Notes under the pieces: model-generated
What the model was told of the DNA's origin: nothing
Databases searched by the model: none
Seen by the model: the letters and a program-made list of their open reading frames with translations, nothing else
Made by a program: the position numbers and the translations under genes
Shown: piece after piece, positions 63,014 through 64,000 of the stretch
Layout: the number at the start of each line of letters is the position of its first letter
Position numbering within the stretch: position 1 is the stretch's first letter
Assembly: GCA_016714565.1 (NCBI GenBank)
Contig: JADKDM010000012.1
Span: forward strand, 1 to 64,000
Length of the DNA: 64,000 nucleotides
DNA from: Candidatus Villigracilis propinquus
GTDB lineage: Bacteria > Chloroflexota > Anaerolineae > Anaerolineales > Villigracilaceae
Reading direction: 5' to 3'

Positions 63014-63648
63014 TAGTGTAAATACTCTTTCTTCTCTTGCTTCGCTTTTTGCATTCGCTCACGCCCCTGCACTCGGACATGCAGAATACGCTGCAATGCG
63101 GTAATGTTCCCCAACACCGCGATCACAAGCGCCGCAATAAATGGCTGGTTGAAAACAAGCAATGGAATTAATACAAAATATCTTTCCACACGAGTGAGGA
63201 TGCCGACCTTCGCGGTAAATCCCAATCCCTCGGCGCGGGCTTTGACGTACGAGACGAGCACCGAGCCCGCCGCCGCGGCAAAGGAAACCATTACGCCGGG
63301 TTCGTCATTTTGCGAAAGAAAAAAATAAAGCAGCCCGGCAAAGGTGATAAGTTCGGCATAACGATCGCTGACAGAATCAACGAAGCCGCCGAAGTCACTG
63401 GGTTCGCCGCGCAGGCGCGCCATGGTTCCATCGAAGGCATCCACAAGCACGGAAGCCAGCAGCACAAATGCTCCTGTGGTCATCTTCCCCTGTGAAATAA
63501 AATACGCGCCAATGGATGTACCGACCAGCCCAAGCAACGTGATGGAGTTCGGAGTCAAACCAAGACGATTCAAAAACGCGCCAATCGGGTCGAGGATGCC
63601 TTTAAAGATAATTCTCAATCTATCGGTGAAAGTGGGTTTTGGATTCAT
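63013..63648 (-). CDS. CDP-alcohol phosphatidyltransferase, 211 aa
   Basis: Membrane enzyme that joins a CDP-diacylglycerol to an alcohol. The signature is complete: DGTMAR, eight residues, G, three residues, D, three residues, D (DGTMARLRGEP...GGFVDSVSD). About six membrane helices. It could make phosphatidylglycerol phosphate, inositol phosphate or serine; the acceptor is not predictable. Coupled to lgt, whose donor is phosphatidylglycerol, so PgsA-like function is attractive. Confidence 0.85.
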   Translation of the reverse strand: MNPKPTFTDRLRIIFKGILDPIGAFLNRLGLTPNSITLLGLVGTSIGAYFISQGKMTTGAFVLLASVLVDAFDGTMARLRGEPSDFGGFVDSVSDRYAELITFAGLLYFFLSQNDEPGVMVSFAAAAGSVLVSYVKARAEGLGFTAKVGILTRVERYFVLIPLLVFNQPFIAALVIAVLGNITALQRILHVRVQGRERMQKAKQEKKEYLH

Positions 63649-63760
63649 CGATTAACTCACAAGTTCCTTCCGAAATTTAAATTATGCTGCCACAGAGTTC
63701 ACTGAGGTTTTTGAGAAAATTTCCTTAAAACTCTTTTCTCTGTGATGGATGACTGGAGGG
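63649..63760. repeat. Spacer with CTCTGTG-type repeat
   Basis: The 112 bases between the phosphotransferase gene and ftsK contain GCCACAGAGTTCACTGAGG and CTCTGTGATGG around an A/T-rich core. This is a dispersed intergenic repeat of a kind I know from many environmental genomes. No promoter is evident. Confidence 0.45.
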
Positions 63761-64000
63761 TTATTTCCCTTCAGAATTTCCCTCGTCTGAAAGATCATCC
63801 TCGCTAATGAGGACATCGCGCTCTTTGCCGCCGCCTTGAGAGGGTCCTACAACTCCCATTTCTTCCAGCTGATCGAGAAGCCGCGCAGCACGCGGATAGC
63901 CGACCCGCAGGCGGCGTTGAAGCAGAGACGCGGAAGCGCGCTGGCTGCTTCTCACAATGGAGATGGCTTGTTCCACCAAACCATCATCTTCGTTTTCGCC
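63761..64000 (-). CDS. ftsK: DNA translocase FtsK, C-terminal gamma domain, partial
   Basis: The frame is open to the window edge (GENEDDGLVEQAISIV). It shows the winged-helix gamma domain that reads KOPS sites and activates XerCD: SASLLQRRLRVGYPRAARLLDQLEEMGVVGP, followed by GGGKERDVLI. The last 16 residues are acidic. The start lies beyond base 64000. Confidence 0.9.
   Translation of the reverse strand, partial: GENEDDGLVEQAISIVRSSQRASASLLQRRLRVGYPRAARLLDQLEEMGVVGPSQGGGKERDVLISEDDLSDEGNSEGK

Noticed and set aside
1..64000. CRISPR array, insertion sequence or prophage
   Set aside because: No regularly spaced direct repeats, transposase, integrase or phage structural genes were seen; the palindromes found are single units of differing sequence.

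Overview
The window reads as bacterial chromosome, most probably Chloroflexota (class Anaerolineae). This is an inference from protein character: a 138-residue uS12 with the N-terminal insertion I associate with Chloroflexi, class II B12-dependent nucleotide reduction, zinc-binding uS14/uS4/bL36, monoderm-type lipoprotein genes, and intergenic DNA full of short palindromic repeats. No 16S gene is present to settle it.

Layout. (1) 1-5.1 kb, accessory: a type IIG-like restriction-modification gene broken by six frameshifts, overlapped (ATGA) by a frameshifted membrane pentapeptide-repeat gene, then a 59-residue CxxCxGxG zinc protein and, on the other strand, a DUF2188-DUF3892 pair. (2) 5.1-22 kb: nrdR-nrdJ with two candidate NrdR boxes, an alpha/beta hydrolase beside an unusual hydrolase/acyl-CoA-ligase fusion, DUF1992, RNase J with a long leader, mutY, an MBL hydrolase pair, an amidohydrolase, an EamA transporter, a lectin-like protein, a UbiA prenyltransferase and mazG. 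(3) 22-47.5 kb, minus strand: the translation/transcription block rpoB, rpsL-rpsG-fusA-tuf, the S10 and spc genes, secY-adk-map, then rpmJ-rpsM-rpsK-rpsD-rpoA-rplQ-truA-rplM-rpsI. rpoC and infA are missing from their usual places. Structured RNA can be drawn in two unusually long gaps (rpsJ/rplC and rpsD/rpoA), and a hairpin precedes rpsL. (4) 47.7-55 kb: tRNA-Phe, tRNA-Gly and tRNA-Cys, a poly-G/poly-C stretch, and a PAS/GAF/HD-GYP sensor of about 2,219 residues split by one base. (5) 55-64 kb: tyrS, a lipoprotein, a TIGR01777 epimerase, an HNH protein, an RNase Z-like MBL protein, an ABC-2 exporter pair, a CDP-alcohol phosphotransferase with lgt, and the C-terminus of ftsK.

The most interesting signal is upstream of tyrS: a sigma70-type promoter, a 15-codon ORF with four consecutive Tyr codons that may start at the first transcribed base, and three mutually exclusive RNA pairings ending in an intrinsic terminator. 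This is the full architecture of ribosome-mediated attenuation of a tyrosyl-tRNA synthetase by a Tyr-rich leader peptide, where a T-box would be the usual expectation.

Sequence quality: single-base frameshifts cluster in the first 3.7 kb and in the sensor gene, and G12-13/C11 runs lie at 48.2 kb. Each may be genuine decay or uncorrected indels.
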